Shown one piece after another: positions 20,946-33,639 of a stretch of DNA of 64,000 bases. The position numbers and the translations under genes were made by a program. This DNA is from Pteria penguin. Lineage: Eukaryota > Mollusca > Bivalvia > Pterioida > Pteriidae. Position 1 is the stretch's first letter. Every line of letters begins with the position of its first letter. The notes under the pieces are model-generated. The model was not told the DNA's origin, searched no databases, and worked only from the letters and a program-made list of their open reading frames with translations. The DNA is taken from positions 5,794,430 to 5,858,429 of the forward strand of contig CM068581.1 in the NCBI GenBank assembly GCA_035048485.1, written 5' to 3'.

Positions 20946-21529
20946 ATGTTATCTGGAAAAGGAATATCTAGTAATAAATTTCGCAGGCCGAATATAATTT
21001 TGTTGTAGATTTTGCGCACTTGGGATTATAATTCAGTTTTTTTTATAGTAATTAAGTGTAATTTTAACAGTGGTTTATTGATATGTATACCTTCACATTT
21101 CTCTTCATTCAACGAATCCTTAGCGAGATGGCGGAAACTGAAAGATATTCAATGTGTGGGCAGATCAAAAGTAAAGCATTGTGATTATTATCTTGTGTGG
21201 ACTTTGTTGCCGACGCGTGTGTTTCTGTTTCATAAACACATCTTTTTAAAGGAAAAATACAATGCACTAAATACAAAAATAATACTCGTTAGATTTAAAC
21301 CCAGAATACTTCGACCGCCAACACAATTGGCACGACGACTTTTGCCACTGGAATAACTGCACTAAGGTGAAGCCGGGATAAATATATTCTTACGAGGGTA
21401 CCCCATTGCAATATCGTCGACTTCCAATGTTTTTATTTTGACTTATAACCTGCCATCCATCTCACATGGAATCGTTGTTTAGTAACATGTGTATTACTAT
21501 CGCTGACGGACTATATAATGACAGTGCCC
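20946..21529. other. Unassigned; one 114-codon frame
   Basis: A plus-strand frame at 21,012-21,356 begins with Met and has a basic C-terminal end ('ILRPPTQLARRLLPLE'). I recognise no domain, signal or homologue, and no flanking splice or promoter evidence supports it. It may be chance. Confidence 0.25.
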
Positions 21530-21905
21530 ATTGAATTTAATCCACGGTACAAGTTTACAAAGTGTTGCGTAATGTTTATTATTATATCAGGTAAAACGAC
21601 ATTGCCGTTTGGATTCATACAACGGTGATCATTGTACAGAATGATGTTGAATTATTATCATACTAAACAGTTTAACGACATCGTACTTTTAATTCTTTTC
21701 CATCCATTAGTAAATAAAATGGTGCTTAATTATATTGAATCTAGTATAACGGAATATACGTACAAATCATTCCTAAGCCATCAAATATACAAAATGTTGG
21801 TTGATTATTTTCATGATATCTGCAAAAAAATAAGACATTGCCTTTGAAATTTATTCCATGGTCATTAGTATACAAATATATTTCTTAATTATCATCATCA
21901 TATGT
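21530..21905. repeat. Degenerate ~85-bp tandem repeat
   Basis: About four diverged units share 'acattgcctttgaaattta', 'ccatggtcattagtataca' and an 'aaatgttg/attatcat' segment. Related single units occur near 9,050-9,275, 9,985-10,130 and 19,855-20,170. Confidence 0.55.
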
Positions 21906-21999
21906 CATGTGCTAGGATGCCGAACGGAAGTCAATGTGGAAGATCCATTGAATTAAAAAAAAAAATAGAGGTACAGGCTATCACGGACATCTGGAAGAA

Positions 22000-22075
22000 T
22001 CAGAGGTACGATCAGGTGCCATTGGATGAGGAAGCGTTCCCTGCTGACCGTCACATCCGTCGTGATGCCAAAAGA
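22000..22075 (-). repeat. Isolated conserved 3' block
   Basis: The minus strand reads 'gtcagcagggaacgcttcc' and 'aatggcacctgatcg', the conserved block found at the 3' ends of the PLE groups. No element is recognisable immediately around it. Confidence 0.5.
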
Positions 22076-22239
22076 TTATTTGAATTTGTATAGATTGTAG
22101 TCATATAAATTGCCGTTAATAATCACAATCAGTAAAAATGAAATGAATGAATTATGAAAAATAAATCTAAGTAAAAACATATATTTGATTATCACAGTAC
22201 AAATGCTTTAACGATGACTGCAATCAAATAGGGAAGTCA

Positions 22240-22745
22240 TTATATCAGAAAATGAATTATTCCTGTTAAATTTTTTAAAAAAGGTCTTTATAGCGTCCGT
22301 AAAATTTGAGAAATGTTGATTTCAAACGTGGTTTTTCGTATGATTGTGATATTAACTTTTCATTTGGTAGCTTTCCTCGGTAAATGAAGAACCATCGTCT
22401 GACCAAGCTCTAGCATATCGGATAAGTTCAGATATATAGACACCATATGCAGGTGTTGATAAATATTACTACAAATATATAGAAAGAGCACAATGGGAAA
22501 ATTTAAATCGTCACATATATCATTGAAGTTTACCGTCTTGATCAAAATTCGTTAGATCTAGACAGAATCGCAGGAAAAGGAATCCGTTGTATCTTTGTTT
22601 CAAGTTCGTTAGGATAATTTTTCCAAGTTTTATGTTGATAAAGAAACTGTTAATTCTACGTATACAAGTATACTCGCTCCGCATTTTCTATGGGTAAAAT
22701 CTTTGAAAATTATACATCGGTATTGAATGCCTATACTATGTGTAC
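22240..22745 (-). pseudogene. PLE group 4 RT remnant
   Basis: The minus strand reads 'DDLNFPIVLFLYICSNI', corresponding to 'DDFNFAITNFPFISSNI'. In a shifted frame it reads 'PAYGVYISELIRYARAWSDD', matching the 'YGVFISQLIRYSRACS' region. A C-terminal tail 'FSNFTDAIKT' is near 22,270-22,310. Stops and at least two frameshifts are present. The YIDD palm is not readable. Confidence 0.55.
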
Positions 22746-23192
22746 TCAAGACAGTGAGTTCGAGGTAACTTATTTATATCGGATTCATATACTTCATAGA
22801 AATCCATACAAAAACACATTGCAGGATGCAGCAAATTCTCCAACATACTTCTATTAGCCCTTCTCATGAAAATACATGTACTTTCTGCAGTTAACGTAAA
22901 CCTTTTAGAAGAACTCGAAAAATATATAGTCAAGTGTTGGTGTTTTGAATATTTGAATATTGAAAAGCTCAAAAGATCTTTTAGAAAAATTAAGTTTTTA
23001 TCGACTGATAAATATATTACGCATATGACGTTTTTTTCTAAACATTACTTATCCTTTATGATGAACTAGTAATTAAGAATAATTTAAACCAAGAAAGATT
23101 CTCTCAGATATAAATATACAGTGTTCGATTATCCAGACAAAGTTTGTTAAAAATAAAAGTGATTTTAAAGTACCCTGAAGATGAAATGAATA

Positions 23193-23193
<1 letters not shown>

Positions 23194-23290
<97 letters not shown>

Positions 23291-23294
23291 GTGT
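23194..23294. repeat. (GT)n microsatellite
   Basis: About 100 bp of GT repeats with one GC interruption near 23,286. The CVCVCV and HTHTHT frames are artefacts. Confidence 0.98.
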
Positions 23295-23299
23295 TTGTG

Positions 23300-24895
23300 T
23301 TGTATTCTGTGATCAAGTATTCAAACAATTTTCTATTATTCTAATAGGCACTGATTTGTGCAAAATTACTGGCCGATTTTATTCTCTATTTGTGTGAAGC
23401 TAAATTTATACAAAATGCACCTATCATAACTTTATAACCAACTGGTCAATTTGATACTTAGTCAGCAATTGCATTATTCACGTTATTCACTTTCGTTACT
23501 TAAATTCTGTTTACTTTCAGCTTTATTCCTAGTTCCTCATACTATCATGTTTCGAAATGGCAAGGTCAAAGCCCCATATGCAAAGCCGCCAAGAGTCTTC
23601 TTATCAGGTGCATCCACCAGCATAGTCTCCTTTATTAACGCTTTCTACTTACACACCAACTACTTCTGCAACCGTTAGCGACAGCCCCCATGTGTCGACA
23701 TTTCAAGGCACATTCCATTCCTCTAATTTTAATGAGATATTAATGACAGTGAAATCAGATTAAAAATCTAAACTGCTACTCCTTTAATTACAATGGTACA
23801 TGTCTTTAAAAGAATGTATATACACCCTTTCTTACATAATTACATTACCTAGATAAACAGAAAGCTATCGAATACATATCTGGTTTTGCTTCTGATTTTT
23901 AACCTTAAATTTAATGACCTGTGCTTCCCAGTAACTTTCAAAATTTGAAATCCGCATTTTCTCATACTGGTAAACTACTAGATTTAATAAGATGTTTCTT
24001 TCTTAAAACTGGTTCCAACTTTATTAGCATTTTTCTTATTGTTTCACAATCTGAAGTCGGAAAACTTCCCCCTGTACACTGTCAACCACGCTTTCTCCTA
24101 TATCATCATCACCATTACTACAAAATCCGTCCTGTGCTGCAACAGGAACAGTATTCAAATTATAAGTATTCAAATTCATGGTCCTAAAAATAAGATAGCA
24201 AATTCTATTTTCCGTTTTCAGTGGTCTAAATGTCGGGAACTAGTCCCTAATGCCAACCTGCACCCAAAGCATATCCCATCACAGTTTTTGAGTATTTTAA
24301 ACTTGAAATCGTCAAATTGATTTCTCATGCCAGTTGCCAGTAACACACTCGTCATTTATGCTAAGGCTGTTAAATGATTTTCGGCATTCTGTTCCAAATT
24401 TAATTTCCCTAGTGAATGGCCTTCGTTTCTAGTATAAACAATTAATTACATAACCTACCTATCGTTCAATGTCAAGCCCTACTCTACTGCCAAAGTACAT
24501 AATCATGGTTTAAGTTTTCACATCAAATTCGGATTTCCTGAAAACGACAACATTATTTTTGGTCAAGAAGGTTTGGTTTAGAAGGTATGAGGTCAAAGCA
24601 CCGCAAAGATATCCGTAGGGCCAAAACATTACTCACTCGTTAAACAGATTCTACCCGTTCTTAATATCATATGTAAGAACGCTTATAAGGCCTCGCGATT
24701 CTCTGTAGCATTTCAACTCGCCTATTTGGGCCTTAGGAATAGCGTGTCTACATCCACCCCTAATGATAGAGTCCTTTCTATAGATGACATATCCTTGCAT
24801 CTTCATGTAGTATAAACATTAATATTCGTTTCTCAAAATCTGATCAAATCCTAGCAGTATTTTACTATAATTTTCCCCGCAATCTGCAATAAGAC
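23300..24895. other. Unassigned DNA
   Basis: Frames of 75-93 codons at 23,451-23,678, 23,921-24,187 and 24,039-24,320 overlap in different frames and resemble nothing I know. No clear repeats. Confidence 0.35.
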
Positions 24896-24899
24896 AATA

Positions 24900-26340
24900 T
24901 TTCATTCATTGTCAAAGAGAAAACTGAAGACATCTGACAGAACTGTATGACAAAAATCACATATACACAAAACATGGTAATAGTGGAATATACACGGAAA
25001 AACGACATTACAAATATATTCGATTGTGCTGCGGTTACGATACCGACTTAGAACGGTCAATTGAAGTAACAAACGTCATTCAATTGGTGTGGTTAAACGG
25101 TTTACGGGCGCCCAACATTCCCACTCACCGCAAACGCAGTACAATTACATTTAAAGGTTGATAAATAATCCTCCATAAAGAGAACAAGATCAACAGGTTT
25201 CTCAAGAAGAGAAGTCATAAAAAGTTTATTACACACAAAACCTTTTTAGATTAATATGTTGCTATCAAAAATATATAAGGCGACATAAACATAAGTAAAT
25301 CGTGTTCTGCTCGTCTGTTAGCCGAGCTCAGATTCTTGATCACTAGGAGTCCCGACTGGCAGTTAGAGGGACGATGGTCATGACCTTGTCTCCTATGAAA
25401 AGGTTTTGACAAGGCTCGTCATGGAGTTCCTATCGCCCTCCTAGTCAGCGTGCAACGCTCAAGCAAAAGTCTGCATTGGTTTGTAGAGGGACCCAATACA
25501 AGAACTATGGTCTTAGCGATGATCTCGGGGCCATACTGTCGATCTCGAAGGCGTTTAATAATTTTAGAACCCGTCGATATAAAATTATCGGAACCTTTGA
25601 CCCTCCTTAGTTTGTATACTAGATCACTTTAAGGAGAATGCAGTTAGTGACCATAGGTATCCCAATAATCTGTTGATAAGTCTTTCCATTAAATTGAACA
25701 TAAATATTATCCATCAAAAATGTGATGGCATTACACAACCTAGTACAAGCTTAGTATGTGTAATTATCATAGTGTTTGTTAGAGAAAAATCCAGATGTAA
25801 CTGAAGTACAGAAATATGATTTAGACTCTCTGTTGAAATACCAGCGTATGAGAGACAACAATATCCTTTTGATTAAGTCATGAGGTAGAGAGGTATATAG
25901 TGTCGAAAAATCAAAAGTAGAAACACTATTAGCCTAAAAATTTCTCAAACCGAATTTTTCAATGACGTCATTGAATTTTTGATAGACCAAAAGTAATTGA
26001 CGTTACTATTGCTAAAGAAAGCATTTCAGTACTTGATGACATGGTCTTTAACTGTGGTAATAGCGGAGGTAATATGTTTAGAGAGCACGGTTGTAGAGCA
26101 AGGACTAGAATTTTATATAAAAGGTGATTTATATGGATTTTTGTGTAATTTGGGAAGCCAATATATAGTTGGAAGATCGTTTTATCAATGCTTAAATTGA
26201 AGTTACACATTGCTTTACAATGGTCAGATAGGATCTTGTCTTGAAGCAATGGGTTTTCAACATACGTAGAAGTAGAGTTTAAGGACAGATCCCGGTTATT
26301 CAATTTTCAGATATCTTTCTATCAATTTTGAGGTGTTGTA
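24900..26340 (-). mobile_element. PLE group 3 internal-deletion copy lacking the palm
   Basis: On the minus strand: 'LNSTSTYVENPLLQDKILSD' (about 26,280-26,220), 'YWLPKLHKNPYKSPF' (about 26,170-26,125), 'CSTTVLSKHITSAITTVKDH', 'SNVNYFWSIKNSMTSLKNSV' and a degraded 'FFSNK'-type segment. The 'NIYVQFNGKTYQQIIGIP' region (about 25,710-25,650) joins directly to the C-terminal 'SSIQTKEGQRFR' region at about 25,630. The YLDD palm is gone. The 3' UTR continues down to about 24,905 ('gttctgtcagatgtcttc'). Confidence 0.78.
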
Positions 26341-27055
26341 TTAAACTTGAACATTATTGAGGTGTATTGTAACCTTTGATATGGTTACCAATAAACATTT
26401 TGAGATTTTCCAACTTCCTGATTTGACAGAACATGGAATTTCTTCATTGCCTCATATAGGCAGAAATACACAATTCACAATAAAAAAATTTCTAGCAGAT
26501 ATTTTCTGTTCAGAATTCAAATACAAGATCTCTGAAATAAATATTTCTAAATAAAGACAGGAACTTGGGACCTTTCCCTTGTACCTTTTATGAAATTGGC
26601 ACTAGGAAAGTGACACTTGCATTTATTCTGTAAACCATGAATAAGAGTTATCTCTCTTGATGATATAGTCGTGCCAGCACAACGCTACAATACCTACAAT
26701 ATGCATTGCAGTCTTTGCAAAAACGCATAAAAGAGTATGCATGAAGAATATAAAATACCAATTAGGCAATTCCAAGAAAATGATTGAAATATTTGCCTCA
26801 CTATCTTCTTCAGATTCCCTTTGAACAGGGGTTTCAATTGATTCATTTCCTTTCCTTGGAGAATTATAATGACTACTCAGGTTATGAATCCTGATTTATA
26901 TGAGCATTTAAGTGTGTCTAACAATGGGATTGACTAACAATGAGATTGACTCAAGTGTTATTATGCCTTTTGCCGCGGGCAAAGAAAAGTACGGAGTCAA
27001 AAAGGAACTTCTGCCTGTTATCGTACACGGACGGTGTGGAACTCTTTAACGCAAA
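26341..27055. other. Unassigned sequence between two group 3 fragments
   Basis: It separates a minus-strand group 3 copy from a minus-strand N-terminal group 3 fragment. It may be an insertion or decayed PLE sequence. A 65-codon frame at 26,357-26,554 is not recognised. Confidence 0.35.
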
Positions 27056-27059
27056 GATA

Positions 27060-27545
27060 TAAAAAATTTGACTCCCGCCACTGTCCTTAATTCAGTTCTA
27101 AGATTTGTAATATAGTATGTTTTTAAACAATGATAATATTATTAGCTGCTTTTTCAACAGGTACGAAGACATAAGTATTATGCAAATCAGCCATTTTCCT
27201 TTTTATAGACTGGACTGGTATATAATGTGGCTGTTTGAATAAATGGGGAATAATTGTAAAATTATAAACTCAAATATCGATAATTTTTAAGATTTCACAT
27301 TTCCAGTCATTCAAGGCATGTATAAGATGTGACTGCATTGTAATTAAATATAAGGTTTCTGTACCGATAGGAAATCAGGGGTGGTTCAATACTCTCGAAA
27401 TTGACTTGACTCTATGATCACGAAATTATTAGAAATATTAAGCAGATCTAAACCTTTATTTACAAATTTAATTTTGATACATTGCGATTTATTAGGAAGC
27501 GATGGTATACGTGGGTAAAGTGTGTTAGATAAAATTTTCATCACA
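27060..27545 (-). pseudogene. PLE group 3 N-terminal fragment
   Basis: The minus strand reads 'LPNKSQCIKIKFVNKGLDL' and 'LNISNNFVI' (about 27,520-27,430), a compressed middle, then 'MADLHNTYVFVPVEKAANNI' (about 27,210-27,140). The same blocks occur at 50,109-50,740 ('LPSKQQFLKIKFINKGFDLL' and 'IADLHAKYAFVPADKAGN'). It has stops and a deletion where 'FENKEPP' would be. This is the region upstream of the RT fingers. Confidence 0.65.
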
Positions 27546-28185
27546 GCACGCTCCTATCTACCCCCCTTTCCTATGTCAGATGGATGGCTTACCATTATGT
27601 TGCTATCTTTTTACTAGTATCCTCGGCTTTCGCATGCCTAATACAAGTTTATGCACCCGATATTACACCTCTGCAGATAAACAAAATATGATTCTATTTT
27701 AAGAATTCCATGCATCGCTCAACACTTTCATGGGACAGTTACTCTACCGTGGACATAGGCATATATCAACTTATGGTATATCCCTTTACTGATAATATAC
27801 AAACTTCAGTTTGCAGTCTTTATATTTCTCACGTATCAGTCACGCAAAATACTTTAAGCGTTCACATGGGACGCGGTGTTCAATGATAATAATTTTGTAA
27901 ATTATCAACTAATACTTCTTGTTCTCAAAAACTACCACACCTGCACTTTTATACAAACTACTACTCGTACCGTCTCGGACTCCATACATTATTTTCATGA
28001 AAATTCAAGATAATGATTAAATTATCATTTTGTATTCGTTAACATACTGTTCATTACACTTCCCAATACAATTATAGCAGTCTGGAACTGTAAAAGATAT
28101 CTCATTAGTAAATCTCAAAATTATCGTATACTTTCATAAAGTGATATAGTTTAATGCATGGTGAGCATTGAAACTGTCACACGAA
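27546..28185. other. No identified feature
   Basis: AT-rich, no recognisable coding or repeat structure. Confidence 0.4.
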
Positions 28186-28189
28186 AAAA

Positions 28190-28860
<671 letters not shown>

Positions 28861-29059
28861 CCTGACATAGCGTATAATTTGTGATTGTACGCATTCTTGT
28901 ATACTGTCTGTAGTTACATATTCTTTATTTGCACGTCAAAGACATATTTCACAAATATTAACTCTCCATATATGTGAAGTAATATTCTTTTCTCACCTGC
29001 ATATGATGTCTGAATATCTCGACTGTCCAACGGTCTCGATATGCTACCGCTTCTTCAGA

Positions 29060-29235
29060 CAACGATTCTTTCATTCATTCGGGCAAAGTACTAAGTGAAA
29101 AGTTAATATCGAAAGATAAGAAAACCATGTATGAAATCTACATTGCGTAAATTTTAAGGACACTTTAAAGACCTTTTAGCTTATTGGATATCATTGTCAG
29201 CCATATTCACTTCTTGCTCGCTATCTTACCACTTT
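29060..29235 (+). pseudogene. PLE group 4 C-terminal remnant
   Basis: 'KSTLRKF' and 'GHFKDLLAYWISLSAIF' in nearby frames match the C-terminal tail 'LRKFYGRYETLITPYDISLS'. It lacks the palm and an obvious UTR. Confidence 0.4.
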
Positions 29236-30170
29236 ACTTTTCATAAGGTTTTACATGTTGAAACATTCCTGTCTCTTCAATGGTGTCTACATCCTATTTA
29301 TCTCTCTTTGGTACTTGTGACTACCATCCCTTTCACATTCTTCCTTATTTTCACACTGGTATACCAACCTAAAAAAACATGTCTAAAGTTAACTTATGCG
29401 ACAATCAGCCAAGACGATTATAAACCAAAGTAAACAAAGCCTAAAGCAAACTTTTCCACAAAAGATCCGACAGTTCTATATTCACCAAGCATTTAACTGT
29501 TGACCATGCATTGCATACCCCGAATGGCATCACGTTAAACTCCTACATCCCCCTCTCTTGTGATTAAACAGTATAGTGCGATTATCTCGTGTTGATGTCA
29601 TTTAAAATTTTATATACATTATTAACATGTATTTATTTTAAAATCTGTGTTTTTAATTTTTTTGCTCTTGTAATTAGTATGAAGTTGGGCCAGTGAACAA
29701 ATTAACAACCAAGTGACACATGCAATGTCCCATTGTATAACAACCATTATTATTGTGAAGTGTTTGCGTATTTTCGCTTTTGTCCGTAGCGCCTTGTCTC
29801 ATACAACTGAATCAAATGTCTTCTTTCTGTTCCTCCTACTCGCTTGAGTGTAGTTCAGATCCACCTAACAATACCGAGAGTTTATTTTTATTATGCAAAC
29901 CAGCTCAATGCATTGAGTTTGTTTGTGACTCGTCTATTTTATGCAAAGTGTGAATACCACTTGATGTTACATTGATTGTCAGTGTATTCTATACATACTA
30001 ATGTAGATCTATCCGTTTTCGTCAGTGGTACAATTGACCCTGCACAACTGAGGTGGCTACTCCGCTGGGTTATGCATACCGGTATAAACTTCACGTTTCA
30101 CCAGTCAAGCCCATCCTACACTCTTATCTGAGAAGACGTGTCTCTATATTAAGAATGTGGGGGTTTTTCT
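29236..30170. other. No identified feature
   Basis: A 79-codon frame at 29,194-29,433 is hydrophobic but overlaps the group 4 remnant and has no recognisable domain. Confidence 0.35.
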
Positions 30171-30440
30171 ATTTATTGGATTAAGGTTCCATGGATACCC
30201 TGTTTCGACAATTTTCACTAGACTTCAGAGACAGGTACTGCTAGCAAGCAGGAGAAGCTTGCTCTCCGACCACTTGATCTCACTCCCATTTAGGGTGTTG
30301 ACTGTCGTAGATATGTGTTTGTTTTGTATTTAAATTTCCAGCTTTGCTAAATTTTAGCCTAAAGTTTCCATGATTTTTGGATTTCTGAGTTTATTTTAAT
30401 TATCATCTTGTCATAAATTTCATACTTTTTGTACAATCAA
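30170..30440 (+). mobile_element. PLE group 1-like 3' end
   Basis: The conserved 3' block ('ctgctagcaagcaggaga', 'gaccacttgatctcactc') is followed by a diverged UTR with 'tccatgatttttggattt' and 'attatcatcttg', corresponding to the group 1 terminus. Confidence 0.55.
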
Positions 30441-30695
30441 ATGTATTGAAATTTCTTAATGATTTTAATAGACACAGAACTATACAAAATGTCATTCAAT
30501 TAGATTAGTCAAACTAAATAAAATGAGTGATCTGATTTATGATGGTATCCGCCATGATGGTAGTAAAAGTAAGGAAATATGCACACACAAAGTTCATCAT
30601 TAAATCCGCTGTTAATAGTAACACCTTTAGTATGAAATAATACTCCCAATTTAATATACGTTATAATGTGAGTAGCAAGGGGATGTGGGGTTAAG

Positions 30696-30968
30696 TACAT
30701 GCATCAAGGTGAAACTTCTCCAACATTGAAAAATAGATTTCGCAATCATTCATAAAACATCGGACATAATTCTAGAAGTAAACATAAGAACTTTCTTTAC
30801 AATCACAATATTAATAACCTTACTTGTATTGTAAATATTATCAAACTACGTGGCAAGACTAAATCTGAAATGAAAAAACGACGTTTAGTTGCTATGCTCA
30901 GTTGGATTAAACATTTACAAACCCCATATCCCCTTGGTTTCAATTATCAAAGTTTTCTATCAACGTAA
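30696..30968 (+). pseudogene. GIY-YIG endonuclease-like domain remnant
   Basis: A 90-codon frame with one internal stop reads 'GETSPTLKNRFRNHS', then 'KLRGKTKSEMKKRRLVAMLS', 'WIKHLQTPYPLGFN' and a stop. The 'GETxxxLxxRFxxH' block followed by 'WIKxLxTxxPxGxN' is the pattern I associate with the GIY-YIG C-terminal part of retroelement proteins, including PLEs. The usual GIY/YIG start is not readable and no RT lies directly upstream. It is the only endonuclease trace in the window. It may belong to a separate element from the RT groups. Confidence 0.5.
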
Positions 30969-30989
30969 CACTTCCTCTTGCCATAACAC

Positions 30990-32230
30990 TATCAATATAT
31001 TTTCATTAAGACCAGACGTTAAGAGGAAAAACAGGTCGCATGATCGCTGTCGTAATGGCAAACGTAGAAGACAGGTAGGTTAAATAGGTCATCGGACGTT
31101 CTACAGCGGAGAGAAATAACGGTTCTACATGCATTATCGTCTTCTCTAGTCACGTGATTGAAACCTATCCTGGATGAGGTTGATCTAAGACGTTTACGTT
31201 ATACGGATTAATTTAAACTTAAAATGATTATAGTATATTCTTATCACAAACCTTACACACGTATACTATCGCTTCCTTCTAAATCTCAATTCTATTAAAT
31301 CTGTAAATCAGGGGATAATCGTTCTGTGTTTGATTGTTTCCGACAGGTATACCGTGGTAATACCGTTGGAAACAGAGTTTTCCTGGCGATGCTTGCTTGT
31401 AACAAAAAATCTTTTTTTCTTTTTGAAATTGTCCCCAAATTCCTCGTTGCTAGGGACGGATAGCGCCATTTTTAAAATTCTTCCGAGAAACGAATTGATA
31501 TATAGTGCACTGACATAAGAAGTTTCTTCATTTTCATATTCTTAAAATTTTATGATTATTAATCACATATTGATTCATACATGAGTGACTTGACATCGCA
31601 TCGTAAACAGCTGAACAGGCAGTTTTGCTGCGGCGTGGCAAGATGAAAGGACATGTTTATGATGCTGGAAAGCATGTTGCATGGTGGTATGTCATGCACT
31701 TCGTCAGTTTTGTTGGTTCAACTTGATTGTAATAACTGTGCACATGAATGGAGGAACTTGCAAATCGTCCTTGATACGAGACTTAAGATGGACGTTAAGA
31801 GCACTAAACGAAGTTGTTACAGACAGTGTTTTTGATAAATGGAGTCAGAGGCAATATGGACAAAGATTACGTACACTGTAGTAATACATCTGAGGACGGT
31901 ATATCGTGGTTATACATGTCAGAACGCTAATGTGTGGACTTATCAGAATTGTCAAGACAAAACAAGTGAATTAGAATAAATATTTAGACCTGTTCAATAT
32001 TTCCGATGTTTTTTTTTTTGCGTGATCATAGAATCAAATATAAAATTCCGCAATATTTCGAGAATCTTGAGCCACCCATGAAAAAAAAAAAAAAAAGAAA
32101 GAGAGAGAGAGAGAGAAAGAAAAACTATCAGAAACATTATTTTTAATTACTATTGTACTTCAATATCATCTTGGCATTTCTCAAACAAACAGTAAGAGAG
32201 TATTGGAATTGTACTGAGATATGTAATGCA
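30990..32230. other. Unassigned DNA; short GA-rich tract
   Basis: It contains a poly-A and GA-rich stretch at about 32,080-32,125. Frames at 31,330-31,518, 31,653-31,835 and 31,681-31,881 are short and not recognised. Confidence 0.4.
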
Positions 32231-32234
32231 ATCT

Positions 32235-33520
32235 CATTTTTAATGGATGATATTTATCGAGAATTTAATGGCAAGATTATCAAAAGATTATTGGAATTTT
32301 TATAGGCACTAACTGCTCTCCCCATATAACTATTTATTTCTTTATTGTTATGAGACGGACTTCGTGCATTCTATTCAAACCTCGAAACGCTTCTACTTAA
32401 TTGATAAGTTCAATAACACCTCTAAATATCTTAATAATACATTTCACCTGAACTTCAATCAAACAAAGCCAAAATTTCTGAAAAGGAATCATCTCTCTTT
32501 CACTTAAATATTAAAATCATTAACAACAATATCCATACAAACATATGGCCGAAATATATGATATACATGAAATTGGAATTCCGATTGTTAATTTCCCATA
32601 TTTAGATGATGTTATCCCTAGACTCCCATCATACGGTATTTATATTACTCATTTGTTTCGTTTGCGGGATCTTGCACTAACGTTTTGGATTTTCACGCAA
32701 AATAAATTCAAATCACTCTGAATCTTCTTTCTAGGTTATAGATATTATAACTTCGAAATATTTTGGTAAATTTTACAAATCTATCTAAATTCGACAATGT
32801 CACATGGCTTTCTGCCTTACCAAACGTATTTATCGTATTAATGTATTTCTATGACCTCTCAACTTGAGACACTTAGTGACACTCAATATTTATATGGAGG
32901 AATATTTATATTTAAATGTGTGTCCTTTGAATATCTTGCTGTTGCGCTGAGTGGAAAGGTGAACCCATAAACCTTTAAACCACACTAATTGATTGACTAT
33001 TGTCATATCAAATGACCGTCGATAGCGTAAATGTACTTGATCGAATATTTTTGTGATGTCCTTAAGTATTTTTTATATCATTACATTAAATACTGTGTCA
33101 GTAATTTTTCCTTCTTCCATTTTTTCAACGATACCTATCCAGCGGAATATTTCGTCCTAGTTTCTACGGTGATCTAGTATATAAACTAAGGAAGATCAAG
33201 GGATTTCACATCGAAATAAGGAAACGCCTTGGACATCGACAGTTTGACCCTGATATCATCACTAGGACCATGGGTTTGTAATGGGACCATCTACAGCCTT
33301 ATACAGTCTTTTGCTTGAGCAGTGTACGCTAACAGGGCAGTGGGGACTCTTTGATGGGCCATGTCCACACTGTTTCCAGAGAAGAGCAGATCCTGAGCAT
33401 CGGCTCCTCTGAGTGTTAGTCGGGACACTTACAGATCCAAGATCTGAGCTTGCTTACAGATGGACAGAGTACGGTTTACTTATGTTGATGCATTACATAT
33501 TTATTGCCATTTTTTCATGT
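32235..33520 (+). mobile_element. PLE group 3 copy, heavily decayed
   Basis: Dispersed in three frames are an 'FNGKIIKRLL' stretch, 'FISLLL'/'CYETDFVHSIQ'-like pieces, 'ISEKESSLFHLNIKIINNN', 'RLPSYGIYITHLFRL' and 'GHRQFDPDIITRTMGL'. The UTR follows ('ctgagtgttagtcgggac', 'gagcttgcttacagatgg'). Between about 32,870 and 33,120 a second UTR piece ('ccataaacctttaaacca') interrupts the coding part. Confidence 0.65.
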
Positions 33521-33639
33521 GGAAATTATTATTATTACCTCTCGTCTTGAAAAAGAAAACTGTAAACATCTGAGAAACGTTTTGATTCTTCTTCTCTATA
33601 TTGAGAATTTACTGAGAATTATTTCAGCCCTACCTCAAA

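Noticed and set aside
21012..21356. 114-codon plus-strand gene
   Set aside because: No recognisable domain, codon bias or conserved neighbour; length is compatible with chance in this amount of DNA.
23104..23397. Frames encoding CVCVCV and HTHTHT
   Set aside because: Translation of a GT microsatellite.
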